A stretch of DNA of 64,000 nt, taken from positions 1 through 64,000 of the forward strand of contig CAJTGI010000013.1 in NCBI GenBank assembly GCA_910575435.1, read 5' to 3'. The notes beneath the pieces are model-generated. The model did no database searches, was not told the DNA's origin, and saw nothing but the letters and a program-made list of their open reading frames with translations. The stretch is from Clostridiaceae bacterium. GTDB taxonomy: Bacteria > Bacillota > Clostridia > Lachnospirales > Lachnospiraceae. Every line of letters starts with the position of its first letter. Position 1 is the first letter of the stretch. Position numbers and translations under genes: made by a program. Shown here in pieces: positions 8,890-18,376 of this stretch.

Positions 8890-9630
8890 CTACCCTTCCA
8901 TTTCCCGCTGCTTCTTCAGTCTCTCCCGCTGCAAATCAAAAATAAACCGCAGGAGCTTCCGATCCGACTGGGTTAGGACGCAGCCATAGTAATACTGAAA
9001 ACGGCTGCCAGAAGACTGGATTTTCATTTTTCGGATAACCTGAGCCTTCATGGACAAATCTCCATACGGAGAAGGAATCTCAAAAAACATCCCATCCCCA
9101 ATCTCAAACTTTTCATCCGAATACAACCCCACGCCATTCTCGCTCACATCCTTTAGCATTCCCTTTACCTTGATGGATTCGGGCAGGTATGCCGGCTTGA
9201 TAATATGCATCTTCTCTAACTTGACAATCTCCCCGGCAGACATGGGAACCTCAGAAAATTTGCCCCTCTCTCCTGAGAGAAGATAATACTCCAGCGTGAT
9301 TTCCTCCAGCAGCTTCACCCGGTAGGCATTTCTCCGATTAAATGTCCTTCCCTTATCGACAATCTGGAAATAGTGTACTGGGGTGTCGTCAATTTTTGCC
9401 AGGCCGGCCCGAACCTTATCCCACTCCCAGATCACTTCCTGATCCCGATATACCAGTTTAATCCTATCCTCTTTCTCGAATTTAAAAAAGCGTCCGCCTG
9501 CCGCAATCGCCGTCACGCACACCCGCCTTTCGTCCGTATCCTCCACCTTGCTCACCAGGCGATACCGATACTCTTCCCTGTCCACATAAATCTCTAGAGT
9601 CTTTCCCAGAGGAATTTTCTCAAGAAGCAT
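8890..9630 (-). CDS. PilZ-domain c-di-GMP receptor (YcgR-like, with N-terminal flagellar-brake-type domain)
   Basis: 246 residues. The N-terminal ~95 residues form a beta-rich domain like YcgR-N/YpfA. The PilZ domain follows, with its two c-di-GMP-binding signatures: RRNAYR at about 99-104 (the RxxxR motif) and DVSENGVGL at about 161-169 (the D/NxSxxG motif). Such proteins slow flagellar motors or control surface traits when c-di-GMP is high. The start is six bases after the rpe stop, with its ribosome site (GAGGAGG) inside the end of rpe, so it is co-transcribed. I saw no flagellar structural genes in the window; a chemoreceptor lies at 37.8-39.6 kb. Confidence 0.88.
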   Translation of the reverse strand: MLLEKIPLGKTLEIYVDREEYRYRLVSKVEDTDERRVCVTAIAAGGRFFKFEKEDRIKLVYRDQEVIWEWDKVRAGLAKIDDTPVHYFQIVDKGRTFNRRNAYRVKLLEEITLEYYLLSGERGKFSEVPMSAGEIVKLEKMHIIKPAYLPESIKVKGMLKDVSENGVGLYSDEKFEIGDGMFFEIPSPYGDLSMKAQVIRKMKIQSSGSRFQYYYGCVLTQSDRKLLRFIFDLQRERLKKQREMEG

Positions 9631-9636
9631 CCCACA

Positions 9637-10290
9637 CTACCTCCTCATTATTTTCACATTTTCCGCAATATCTCCGCGAAACACCGCAGTGCCCGCCACC
9701 ACGATATCCACTCCGGCAGACACCACTTCATCCAAATTATCATGGGTGACGCCGCCATCTACCTCGATGGCATAATCCAATCCCTGCTCATCCCGCACCT
9801 GGGCCAGATATGCCACCTTGTCCAAAGATTCGGGAATCAGCTTCTGCCCCCCGAATCCAGGGCGCACGCTCATCACCAGCACCATGTCCACCATGGACAG
9901 ATAGGGGAGCGCAGACTCCGCCGAAGTCTCTGGATTGAGGGAAATGGCGCATTCCACGCCAAGGGATTTGATTTTGTCTAACGTGGCTCCCACATCCCTG
10001 CATGCCTCCACATGCACCGTAATGGAATCCGCCCCCGCCTTCACGAACTCCTCCACATAGCGAGCCGGCTCCTCCACCATCAAATGCACGTCAAAAAACA
10101 GTTTGCTTTCCTTACGTATAGATGCAACCAAGGGCATGCCAAAAGAAATAGAAGGCACAAACATGCCATCCATCACATCAATATGTAATAATTCAATCTG
10201 GTTTCTCTCCAAAATCTGAATCTGCTCTCCCAGGCAGTTAAAATCCGCCGCCAAAATGGACGGGCAGATCTGATAGTTTCTCTCGCTCAT
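9637..10290 (-). CDS. rpe: Ribulose-phosphate 3-epimerase
   Basis: 217 residues. It interconverts ribulose 5-phosphate and xylulose 5-phosphate in the pentose phosphate pathway. Motifs of the TIM-barrel enzyme: ICPSILAADF at the start, HIDVMDG and DVHLMVE (metal and substrate ligands), SVRPGFGGQ (phosphate loop) and EVDGGV (catalytic Asp). The start is chosen at ATG 10290, with GAGGA nine bases upstream. The frame stays open upstream to 10530, but that stretch is a palindromic intergenic repeat and not protein. Confidence 0.95.
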   Translation of the reverse strand: MSERNYQICPSILAADFNCLGEQIQILERNQIELLHIDVMDGMFVPSISFGMPLVASIRKESKLFFDVHLMVEEPARYVEEFVKAGADSITVHVEACRDVGATLDKIKSLGVECAISLNPETSAESALPYLSMVDMVLVMSVRPGFGGQKLIPESLDKVAYLAQVRDEQGLDYAIEVDGGVTHDNLDEVVSAGVDIVVAGTAVFRGDIAENVKIMRR

Positions 10291-10320
10291 GCTGCTATCC
10301 TCGATTCTATGTAATTCCAT

Positions 10321-10514
10321 GTTACTATTCACAGTCATAGAGAAGAAAGATGCTGTCTCGTCAAACTTGCTTGCGAGAGACAGTGCTTTCTTCTCTATGG
10401 ACTGTGGAAGCTGTTCATCCCCATCATAAGATAGACAAAGTTGCGTCAGCAACAACCGATGCCGATAGGCAGCGGGTCTATCGCATGAAGGGATGAATGG
10501 CTGTGAATAGTAAC
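10321..10514. repeat. Modular palindromic intergenic repeat, copy 1
   Basis: 194 bp bounded by GTTACTATTCACAG and the near-perfect complement CTGTGAATAGTAAC. Inside is a long stem (ATAGAGAAGAAAG at 10339 with CTTTCTTCTCTAT about 40 bases later), then a second set of short inverted repeats (GATAGAC, CTATCGC). AATTCCAT occurs directly on both sides, like an 8-bp target duplication. It fills the gap between rsgA and rpe. Copy 2 is at 20665-20909, with partial copies at 34236 and 37752. Confidence 0.8.
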
Positions 10515-10545
10515 AATTCCATGCTACCATTCACATCATTTCCCG

Positions 10546-11424
10546 TCAATACCTCTTTCTGTCCCGCAACTCCTCATAAAACTGCTTGTAATTCTCATAC
10601 CTTTCCAGAGAAATCTCTCCCCGCTCCACCGCCCGCTTTACCTGGCAGTCCGGCTCACACACATGGACGCAGCCAAGAAACCGACAGCCATCCCGGTACT
10701 GGGAAAATTCCGGATAATACTCCCGCAACTCCTCCTTCTCCAAATCGGGGAGGCGCAGGGAGGTAAACCCCGGCGTATCCATAACATAGGTATCCTCCCC
10801 CAGATAAAAGAGTTCGGAATGTCTCGTAGTATGCCTTCCCCGCTTAATCTTCGCACTGATTTCCCCTGTGGGAAGATCCGCTCCCGGAAAGATGGCATTC
10901 ATCATGGAAGACTTGCCCACGCCGGAAGGCCCTGCCAGCACGCTGGTCTTGCCAAGAAGGCAGCGGCGAAATTCCTCCACGCCATCCCCAGTCATGATGC
11001 TGGTAAAGAACACCTGACAGCCGCTTCTTTCATAATTGCTCCCCAGTTCCTCCAGAAAAGCGTCCTCGGCCTCATCAATCTTGCTAAAGCAGATGCACGT
11101 AGGCACCTGCTGGGTCTCCATCGTCAGGAGAAAGCGGTCCAGCAAATTTAGGTTCGGCTTGGGATAGGAGGCGGCAAAAATCACCATCGCCTGGTCTACA
11201 TTGGCAACTGCCGGACGCAAAAGCTGGTTCTTCCTAGAAAGGATCTCATGGATATTCCCCAGCCGCTCCTCCTCGGAAAGCACTTCCACTTCCACATCAT
11301 CTCCCACCAGCGGCTTCACCTTCTGGTTGCGGAAAATCCCCTTCGCCTTGCACTCCAGCACTCCCAGCCTTCCGGTATGGACATAATAAAATCCACCCAC
11401 GCCCCGGATAATCTTGCCCCGCAT
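10546..11424 (-). CDS. rsgA: Ribosome small-subunit-dependent GTPase A
   Basis: 292 residues. It is a circularly permuted GTPase acting late in 30S assembly. Domains in order: an N-terminal OB fold (about 1-65), the GTPase core with G4-like FSKID near 118, the P-loop GPSGVGKSS near 167 and DTPGF near 217, and a C-terminal zinc site (CRFLGCVHVCEPDC, near 247-260). Its ATG overlaps the prkC stop by one base (TAATG), so translation is coupled to the kinase. This prkC-rsgA-rpe order is standard in Clostridia and Bacilli. Confidence 0.95.
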   Translation of the reverse strand: MRGKIIRGVGGFYYVHTGRLGVLECKAKGIFRNQKVKPLVGDDVEVEVLSEEERLGNIHEILSRKNQLLRPAVANVDQAMVIFAASYPKPNLNLLDRFLLTMETQQVPTCICFSKIDEAEDAFLEELGSNYERSGCQVFFTSIMTGDGVEEFRRCLLGKTSVLAGPSGVGKSSMMNAIFPGADLPTGEISAKIKRGRHTTRHSELFYLGEDTYVMDTPGFTSLRLPDLEKEELREYYPEFSQYRDGCRFLGCVHVCEPDCQVKRAVERGEISLERYENYKQFYEELRDRKRY

Positions 11425-13472
11425 TACTGCGCTACCTTCTTGAACTCAATATTCCATGAGCCATCCACCAGATCGTCACCCTTGCACATGGTGATGGTTC
11501 CATTGTTCTCGCTCCACCCGGTCACCTCAAAACTCCTGGGGAAATCGCTATAGCTGAGCTTCCCCTTAAATACCGTGCGGGACTTTCCATCCTGATTCAA
11601 TATCAGTTTGATGGTATCTGAATCACCCTCATACTCAAAAGGATTGGCGCTAATCGTCACCGTTCCCTCGTAAGTGTAGTGGGGCGTGGCCTTCGGCGTG
11701 GCCGTAGCCTTATTTTTCGGTCCCATGCTCACAGTATAGTAAACCGTGGTTCCCATTTCCACCTTCTTGCCCGCCTTCACGGACTGTCTGATAATCCTGC
11801 CCTCCGGCACGGTATCCGAGTAAGCCCGGCTAGGCGTTCCCGCTGACAGGTTGGCATCCGCCAATTTCTCCAGCGCCACTTCCTCCGTCTTATTCCTCAA
11901 ATCCGGCATGGTGGTCGTCTCGCTCTTGGGTCCCCTGCTGACAATCAGCCTGACAGAAGATCCTGCCTTCACAGTGCTGCCTGACACTGGATCAGTGCCG
12001 CACACCTTCCCCTCTGGAATAGTCTTGCTATATTCCCTGCCATTGCTCTCGGAAACCGTCAGGCCCATCTCTTCCAGCTTGTTGATAGCATCCTCCACTG
12101 TCATGTCTGCCACGCTGGGAACCACTACGCCCTCTTCCTCCTTGCTGTAGTACACCGTCACGGAAGATCCCTCTTCCACTTCCTCCCCGGCCTTAGGATC
12201 CTGCTCCACCACGGTACCAGGCTTCTCATCCGACTCCTGAGGCTCTAAAGTATACTCAAACTTGCTATCCTCCAGCATCTCCTCTGCCTCCTCCAGCGTG
12301 TGCCCAACCAATTCCGGCACCTCCACCAGATTCACGTCAGCGGAAGGCAATGGCGATGCAGAAGTCTCCACCTTCTTCTCCTCCTTTTTAGTAGAGCTCG
12401 GCGACATAACCTTTACCACCAGAAGAATCAATACCACCACGATAATCACGGCGACCACGCCGCTGCATATCTTTAAAATGCGTTCCAGCTTGGGATCCAT
12501 GGCATCCTCGTCAAGAAGTTCTTTCCCTTCCACATCCCGGTCCTCAGCCGCTACCTTTCTAGGCGTATCCTTCACCGCCCGCACCATCTCGTCAGAAAGC
12601 CTGATGGTAGGCGAATCTGTCATCACCTCGCCCAGCACCACGTAATCCCCGTCCGGCTCCGACACTGCCCGGCGCAAATCCATAATCAGGGCGGCGGCAT
12701 TTTCATAGCGCATATCCGGCTTCTTCTGCATGCATTTCTGAACGATGCGGGATAGGCTGCGTGGAATGGCATCATCCAAATCGCTAATCTTGGGCGCCTC
12801 CTCATGGACATGGGCAAAGGCAACAGATACCGTACTCTCCCCCTGAAATGGCACCGTGCCGCAGAGCATCTCGAATATGGTCACGCCCAGGGAATAGATA
12901 TCGCTCTTCTCGTCGCTGTACCCTCCCCTAGCCTGTTCCGGGCTGATATAATGCACGGATCCCATAGCGTTGGAAGTGATAGTATTGGAAGTGGCGGCCT
13001 TGGCAATGCCAAAGTCTGTCACCTTCACCTTTCCCTCCTTGGAGATAATGATATTCTGGGGCTTGATATCCCGGTGAATAATATTATTCTTATGAGCCTC
13101 CTCGATTCCCTGGGCAATCTGTATGCCGATACCGATAGCCTCGTTAATCTCCAGCCTGCCCTTCTTCTCGATAAACTTTTTCAGGGTAATGCCCTCCACC
13201 AGTTCCATTACAATATAGTGAAGATTGTCATCATCCTCCACGTCATAGACATTGACAATATTGGGATGGGAAAGTCCTGCCACAGACTGGGCCTCTCCCC
13301 GGAACTTTGACACGAACTTCGCATCGCTGCTGTATTCTTGCTTCAGCACCTTGATTGCAACATTGCGGTTTAGCCGCAGATCTCTGGCATTGTATACATC
13401 TGCCATGCCGCCGCTGCCCACTTTATCTACCACTTCATATCTCTCATTCAGAATCATTCCAGGATTCACCAT
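11424..13472 (-). CDS. prkC: PASTA-domain Ser/Thr protein kinase
   Basis: 682 residues. An N-terminal Hanks-type kinase (about 10-270) has GSGGMADVY, VAIKVLK, HRDIKPQN and DFGIAKA. An acidic linker and one membrane helix (about 337-358) follow. Three PASTA repeats come next (roughly 385-585), and a ~95-residue C-terminal beta-rich domain lies beyond them. The outside PASTA repeats sense muropeptides or lipid II, and the kinase controls growth, germination or cell-wall synthesis. The gene follows its partner phosphatase, as usual. AAGGAG nine bases upstream supports the start. Confidence 0.96.
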   Translation of the reverse strand: MVNPGMILNERYEVVDKVGSGGMADVYNARDLRLNRNVAIKVLKQEYSSDAKFVSKFRGEAQSVAGLSHPNIVNVYDVEDDDNLHYIVMELVEGITLKKFIEKKGRLEINEAIGIGIQIAQGIEEAHKNNIIHRDIKPQNIIISKEGKVKVTDFGIAKAATSNTITSNAMGSVHYISPEQARGGYSDEKSDIYSLGVTIFEMLCGTVPFQGESTVSVAFAHVHEEAPKISDLDDAIPRSLSRIVQKCMQKKPDMRYENAAALIMDLRRAVSEPDGDYVVLGEVMTDSPTIRLSDEMVRAVKDTPRKVAAEDRDVEGKELLDEDAMDPKLERILKICSGVVAVIIVVVLILLVVKVMSPSSTKKEEKKVETSASPLPSADVNLVEVPELVGHTLEEAEEMLEDSKFEYTLEPQESDEKPGTVVEQDPKAGEEVEEGSSVTVYYSKEEEGVVVPSVADMTVEDAINKLEEMGLTVSESNGREYSKTIPEGKVCGTDPVSGSTVKAGSSVRLIVSRGPKSETTTMPDLRNKTEEVALEKLADANLSAGTPSRAYSDTVPEGRIIRQSVKAGKKVEMGTTVYYTVSMGPKNKATATPKATPHYTYEGTVTISANPFEYEGDSDTIKLILNQDGKSRTVFKGKLSYSDFPRSFEVTGWSENNGTITMCKGDDLVDGSWNIEFKKVAQ

Positions 13473-13505
13473 GTACCAATTCTCCTTCCATATCCTACGA
13501 CAATT

Positions 13506-14234
13506 TTATTTAAAGTCGATTTCAACCAGGACGACGGTAATGTTATCTTCCCCGCCTTTCTGGTTCGCCTGGGAAATCAAAGATTCCCCTGCCTTTTCCA
13601 ATGTATCGCTATGCTTCAAGATATATTCCATATCGTCATCATCTAACATATTTGACAGGCCGTCGCTGCACAGAAGAACCAAATCCCCCGACTTTATGGG
13701 AACCTCAAAATAATCCGCACTGACCATCTCCTCCGTACCCAAGGCCCTGGTGATAATATTCTTCTGGGGATGAACCCTAGCCTCGCTCTCGGTAAGATTC
13801 CCATTCTTCACAAGTTCCTCCACCAGAGAATGGTCATCCGTAATCTGCTGAATCCCGTCCCGAATGAGATACAGCCGGGAATCCCCGATATTGGCCACAT
13901 ACATCTTATCGCCCTGGCAGGTGCATGCCACCATGGTGGTACCCATCCCCTCGTATTCCATATGTTCCACGGACTCCCCATAAATCGCCCCATTGGCCTT
14001 ATTTACAGCCTCCTCGAATATGGTCACCGGCGTGGCGTGCCGGGTCTGTTCCACGGAAGCAATCATCTGCTCCACGCAAAGCCTGGACGCATGATCCCCG
14101 GCCTTATGTCCCCCCATCCCATCCGCTACAATAAAAAGATTCTGGAAACTACCCACAGCATCTTTGCCACAATAAAAATAATCCTGATTCATGCTTCTTT
14201 TTCTGCCAACATCTGTCTTTGCGTATGCATTCAT
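13506..14234 (-). CDS. prpC: PP2C-type Ser/Thr phosphatase, partner of PrkC
   Basis: 242 residues with all metal-binding PP2C motifs: VADGMGGHKAGDHAS near 38-52, NIGDSRLYLIRDG near 118, LLCSDGLSNML near 195 and GGEDNITVVLV near 228-238. It removes phosphates placed by the neighbouring kinase. The start is eight bases after AAAGGAGG and overlaps the rlmN stop (ATGA). The rlmN-prpC-prkC-rsgA arrangement supports the assignment. Confidence 0.95.
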   Translation of the reverse strand: MNAYAKTDVGRKRSMNQDYFYCGKDAVGSFQNLFIVADGMGGHKAGDHASRLCVEQMIASVEQTRHATPVTIFEEAVNKANGAIYGESVEHMEYEGMGTTMVACTCQGDKMYVANIGDSRLYLIRDGIQQITDDHSLVEELVKNGNLTESEARVHPQKNIITRALGTEEMVSADYFEVPIKSGDLVLLCSDGLSNMLDDDDMEYILKHSDTLEKAGESLISQANQKGGEDNITVVLVEIDFK

Positions 14235-15280
14235 GTAGTTTCCCTCCTTTGTCGTTTATTTCTCAACTGGCCACAGGCAGCATCAATATCACTGCCCATT
14301 TCCCTTCTTATAGTACCATTAATGTGATTTTTTTCAAGTATTATTTTGAATTCCTCCACCCGATTCCTCCGGGAGCGCTGTCCCATCCTGCCCTCCACCG
14401 GGTTCAGGGGAATCAGGTTCACATGGCAGTTCATCCCCCGCAGAAGGCTGCTAAGCTCCTCTGCATGGGCGAGGGAATCGTTCTTTCCCTCCACCAGGCT
14501 GTATTCAAAGGTAATTCGCCGCCCGGTCCTGTCCAGGTAACTCCTGCATGCGTCCAAGATTTCCTGAATAGAGTACCTCTCGGCTACGGGCATCATCTCC
14601 CGTCGCAGATTATCATTGGGGGCATGGAGGGAAATGGCTAAGGTGATAGTCAGATCCTCTTTCGCCAGCCTGTCAATCTGCTCCACCAGCCCACAGGTAG
14701 ACAGGGTCACGTTCCTCTGGCTGATATGGAGCCCCCCCTCGTCCGTGAGCATGCGAATCATGGGAATCACTTGGTCATAATTATCCAAGGGCTCCCCAAT
14801 GCCCATGAGAATCACGTGGGATACCCGCTCCCCCGTCTCCCTCTGGATCTCATAAATCTGATCCAGCATCTCAGAGATGCGAAGATTCCTGACCAAGCCT
14901 CCCACCGTGGAGGCGCAGAACCGACATCCCATGCGGCACCCCACCTGGGTGGAAATGCAGACGCTATTCCCGTGCCGATACTTCATCAGCACGCTCTCCA
15001 CCACATTGCCATCGGCAAGTTCCATCAGGTACTTAGCGGTTCCGTCCTGCTCTGATACCTGCTTCTGGACGATCGTCGCACATCGCAGGAGGCAGTTCTC
15101 CTGCAACGTCCTACGAAATTCCTTGGAGAGATTGGTCATCTCCTCAAAGGAAGCCGCCAGCCTCACATGCATCCACTCATATAGCTGCCTGGCGCGGAAA
15201 GCCTTCTGCCCCATATGCAGGACGGCCTCCTCCAGCGCGGCAGCATCCAGGCTCTTAATGTCTAGTTTATCTTGTACCAT
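14231..15280 (-). CDS. rlmN: 23S rRNA A2503 / tRNA A37 C2-methyltransferase (radical SAM)
   Basis: About 349 residues. It methylates C2 of adenosine 2503 in 23S rRNA and of A37 in some tRNAs. The radical-SAM cluster GCRMGCRFCAST and the following GIGEPLDNYD are clear. So are the N-terminal domain ending in QLYEWMH and the catalytic Cys near LSTCGL. The start MVQDKLDIKS (15280) is chosen because a GGGAG site precedes it and its length fits. The frame runs open to 15451, but that region overlaps the end of rsmB and is not family-like; an ATG at 15295 is a weaker alternative. Confidence 0.93.
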   Translation of the reverse strand: MVQDKLDIKSLDAAALEEAVLHMGQKAFRARQLYEWMHVRLAASFEEMTNLSKEFRRTLQENCLLRCATIVQKQVSEQDGTAKYLMELADGNVVESVLMKYRHGNSVCISTQVGCRMGCRFCASTVGGLVRNLRISEMLDQIYEIQRETGERVSHVILMGIGEPLDNYDQVIPMIRMLTDEGGLHISQRNVTLSTCGLVEQIDRLAKEDLTITLAISLHAPNDNLRREMMPVAERYSIQEILDACRSYLDRTGRRITFEYSLVEGKNDSLAHAEELSSLLRGMNCHVNLIPLNPVEGRMGQRSRRNRVEEFKIILEKNHINGTIRREMGSDIDAACGQLRNKRQRRETT

Positions 15281-15350
15281 ACTCTCCCATCTCATTTCGT
15301 ATCCAACTGTTTTATTTATTCCCACAAAGGCGAGACAAGGATGGGCAACT

Positions 15351-16781
15351 CTATTTGCGTGCATCCTCTTTCTGAAAGACTGCCACGAAAAATCCATCCA
15401 GCAGCCCTTCCCTTGGAAGAATCTGCACGTAGCCCTCCCCCCCAGTTCCACCCCTGAGAGGTTCGGGAAGAAGTTCCTCCATGGAAATCCTTACCAATGG
15501 CAGATATTCCTCCATCCACGCCACATTGTCTTCATTCTCCTCCCCGGCCATGGTGCAAGTACTATATACCAGTCTGCCGCCAGGCTTTACATAACGGCAC
15601 AGCGTTTGCAGAATCTCCCGCTGCACCTTGGAAAGCGTCAGAATGTCTTCCGGCCTCGTCTTGTACTTGATATCGCATTTCTTTCCAATCACTCCCAGCC
15701 CGGAGCAGGGCAGATCCGCAATCACCACATCTGCCCTCTCCTCCCATTCCTCCCGGAATATCCTGGCATCCTGCACGTGATACCGAATATTGTCATATCC
15801 TAGGCGGTCAGCATTTTCCCTGATTCTCTCCACCTTCTCCTCCGTCAAATCGGCAGAAATCACCAGCCCCCGGCCTTCCAGAAGATCCGCCGCATGCATG
15901 GATTTCCCGCCCGGAGCGGCGCACAAGTCCATCACCACATCCCCCGGGCGAATCCCCGACACTGCGCCCACCACCATGGAACTCTCATCCTGCACCTGCA
16001 CCATGCCGCGGCGGAATGCCTCCAGTTCCATGACGGAACGGATATTTTTCAGGCGCAGGGCATCGGGAAAAAGAACGCCGGGTTCCACCGTCACGCCCTG
16101 GCTCTCTAAGGATTCCCTCACCTCGTCCACGGAATACCTGCTCCCCTGGCACCGCACGGAAATTCTTCCCGCCCCCTTCAAAAACCCGGCGCAAATCTCT
16201 TCCGCTCCCGCTTCCCCATAGGCATCAGCGAACCTTCTCACAATCCACTCCGGCATGGAATATTTCACGGAAAGATAGAGGAGAAATTCCTCCCGGGGCG
16301 GATAGGCTATCCGGTCCCGCCCCCTGGCCACGCTGCGCAGCACTCCGTTGACAAATCCCTTCAACTGGGGAATCTTTCTCTTCTGCACCAGCTTCACCGC
16401 CTCATTGCACACTGCGGAATCAGGGACCTGGTCCATGTACAGGAACTGGTAAGCCCCCATGCGGAGAATCTCTCGAATCACCGGCTTCATCTTCCCCACC
16501 TTCACGCTGGAAAATTGGTTCAGAACATAATCAATGGTAATCTGCCGCTCCACCGTGCCCTCCGTCAGACGCTGGAAGAAAGCCCGGTCACGCTTGTCCA
16601 TGGGATGCTCCTGCAGCATTCGGTGAACGACCTGGTCGCAGAAGGCATTTTTCTCAGAAATTTCTAATAACGCATCCAGCGCCAGCCTCCTCACAGAAAC
16701 CCGCCCATCGCTGCCAGAAATACTTCCCTCTCGGGCAATTCTCTTATCATTGTCAGGCTTCCCCTGCTTCCCAGCCATCAC
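15351..16781 (-). CDS. rsmB: 16S rRNA C967 m5C-methyltransferase
   Basis: 476 residues. The N-terminal NusB-like RNA-binding domain (about 28-165; VRRLALDALLEI...) is followed by a Rossmann methyltransferase. The latter has DLCAAPGGKSMHA (SAM binding, near 283), DLPCSGLG (catalytic Cys, near 355) and YSTCTM (second Cys, near 415). The start overlaps the fmt stop by four bases, so the two are translationally coupled. The 71-base gap to rlmN holds only the upstream ribosome site and leader of rlmN. Confidence 0.95.
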   Translation of the reverse strand: MMAGKQGKPDNDKRIAREGSISGSDGRVSVRRLALDALLEISEKNAFCDQVVHRMLQEHPMDKRDRAFFQRLTEGTVERQITIDYVLNQFSSVKVGKMKPVIREILRMGAYQFLYMDQVPDSAVCNEAVKLVQKRKIPQLKGFVNGVLRSVARGRDRIAYPPREEFLLYLSVKYSMPEWIVRRFADAYGEAGAEEICAGFLKGAGRISVRCQGSRYSVDEVRESLESQGVTVEPGVLFPDALRLKNIRSVMELEAFRRGMVQVQDESSMVVGAVSGIRPGDVVMDLCAAPGGKSMHAADLLEGRGLVISADLTEEKVERIRENADRLGYDNIRYHVQDARIFREEWEERADVVIADLPCSGLGVIGKKCDIKYKTRPEDILTLSKVQREILQTLCRYVKPGGRLVYSTCTMAGEENEDNVAWMEEYLPLVRISMEELLPEPLRGGTGGEGYVQILPREGLLDGFFVAVFQKEDARK

Positions 16782-17740
16782 ACACCGGCTCCCTTTCCCA
16801 GAAATTCTCCCACTTCCACCTCATAGCCCCGCAAGAAGGCCGACGCATCCATGCGCTTCTTCCCCTCCAGCTGCACAGACAGGAGCTTCAACGCCCCCTC
16901 CCCGGTCTGCACGATAACACTATCCTTTTCCACTGCCAGAATCACTCCCGGCTGCCCATATCGCTCCACTTCGGAAATTCTCTCCTCCGGCACAACCTCC
17001 GCCTCCCATACTTTCAACATCTTTCCATGGAGAAAGGTATAGGCGCTGGGCCATGGATTCAGCCCTCTGATTAGTCGCTCCAATTCCACCGCCGACTTGG
17101 CAAAATCCATCTCCCCCATATCCTTGGTAAGCATTTTGGCGTAGGTATGCTCCTCGTCATTCTGGGGAACGGGGTGGAGCGTTCCCTTCCGGGCATCCTC
17201 CATCACCTGCAATATCATGGGCCCGCCCAGCAGGGACAGGCGTTCAAAGAGGCTTCCCCCCGTCTCCTTCTCATCCAGTACATATGTCTGGGCCATCAGG
17301 ATATCTCCCGTATCAATTCCCTCATCCATCTGCTGGATCGTCACGCCGCTCTCCCGGTCTCCCTGGATGACGGACCACTGAATGGGAGCCGCTCCCCGCA
17401 GTTTGGGCAGCAGGGAGGCATGGACATTCAGACAGCCATATTCAGGAATCTCCAGAATTTCCTTAGATAATATCTGCCCGAAGGCCACCACCACGATCAC
17501 ATCTGGATAGAGCCTCCGCAGTTCAAAAAGGAATGCCTCATCCCTTACCCTAGCCGGCTGATAGACGGGAAGCCCCGCCTCCACCGCCAGCTCCTTCACC
17601 GGGGTGCACTGCATCTTTCCCCCTCTTCCCCTGGGCTTATCCGGCTGGGTCACCACGCCAATCACTTCATGCTCGCTATCAATCAATGCCTGCAGCGTGG
17701 GAACAGCAAAATCTGGTGTCCCCATAAACAATACTCTCAT
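16778..17740 (-). CDS. fmt: Methionyl-tRNA formyltransferase
   Basis: 320 residues from the ATG at 17740, which has GAGGAGG six bases upstream; an alternative ATG five codons earlier has no site. It formylates initiator Met-tRNA using 10-formyl-THF. Motifs: RVLFMGTPDFAVPTL at the N-terminus, NVHASLLPKLRGAAPIQW near 107-125 (catalytic Asn/His), and GIDTGDI near 145. A C-terminal OB-like tRNA-binding domain follows. It sits next to def, the deformylase that reverses its effect on new proteins. Confidence 0.96.
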   Translation of the reverse strand: MRVLFMGTPDFAVPTLQALIDSEHEVIGVVTQPDKPRGRGGKMQCTPVKELAVEAGLPVYQPARVRDEAFLFELRRLYPDVIVVVAFGQILSKEILEIPEYGCLNVHASLLPKLRGAAPIQWSVIQGDRESGVTIQQMDEGIDTGDILMAQTYVLDEKETGGSLFERLSLLGGPMILQVMEDARKGTLHPVPQNDEEHTYAKMLTKDMGEMDFAKSAVELERLIRGLNPWPSAYTFLHGKMLKVWEAEVVPEERISEVERYGQPGVILAVEKDSVIVQTGEGALKLLSVQLEGKKRMDASAFLRGYEVEVGEFLGKGAGV

Positions 17741-17799
17741 GGTCCGCCTCCTCATTTCATACTATTATCATGCTCAAAAAAAAGCCAAGTCATGCCCCA

Positions 17800-18303
17800 T
17801 TAATCCTGCTGCCGGGCATTTGGCTCCTCTGCTGCCTGGGTAGTATCCAGCAGGTCTCCCTCCACCTTAGACACATACATTTCTCCCGCCAGATGGTCTA
17901 TCTCGTGCTGGAGGGCTCTGGCAAGCAATCCCTCCCCCTCCACGATAATCTCCTCCATATCCTCATTCAGCGCCCTCACCTTGGCATAATTGGCCCTGGT
18001 AACAATGCCCGCCTTTCCCGGCAGGCTCAGGCACCCCTCCTGGCCAGTCTGTTCCCCGGACAATTCCAAAATCTCCGGATTGATCAGCACGATGGGCGAA
18101 TCTGCCTCCTCGGACACGTCAATTACCACAATCTGCCGCAGCACTCCCACCTGAGGTGCCGCCAGCCCCACTCCCTGGGCCTCATACATGGTATCCAGCA
18201 TATCGTCAATCAATTCCCGGTATCTGGGCTTCATATCCTTTACTTCCCGACACTTCTTCTCTAAAATCTCATCTCCATATGTTCTAATCGTCCTCAATGC
18301 CAT
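17800..18303 (-). CDS. def: Peptide deformylase
   Basis: 167 residues with the three deformylase motifs: GVGLAAPQVG near 43-52, EGCLSLPG near 89-96 (Cys metal ligand) and QHEIDHLAG near 129-137 (two His ligands and catalytic Glu). It removes the N-formyl group from nascent peptides. The C-terminal tail (LLDTTQAAEEPNARQQD) is polar and variable. It lies between priA and fmt, the common Clostridia order. The ribosome site is weak; the start rests on the canonical MALRTIRTYGD beginning. Confidence 0.95.
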   Translation of the reverse strand: MALRTIRTYGDEILEKKCREVKDMKPRYRELIDDMLDTMYEAQGVGLAAPQVGVLRQIVVIDVSEEADSPIVLINPEILELSGEQTGQEGCLSLPGKAGIVTRANYAKVRALNEDMEEIIVEGEGLLARALQHEIDHLAGEMYVSKVEGDLLDTTQAAEEPNARQQD

Positions 18304-18376
18304 AATGCCATCCGTACCTTTCTATCTAAAATTAATATTATTATGTTGGGGTCAAAAGGTATTTTGCCGCCATTCA

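Noticed and set aside
10291-10530. 80-residue N-terminal extension of Rpe
   Set aside because: It is the palindromic repeat read through; the ATG at 10290 has a ribosome site and matches the family start.
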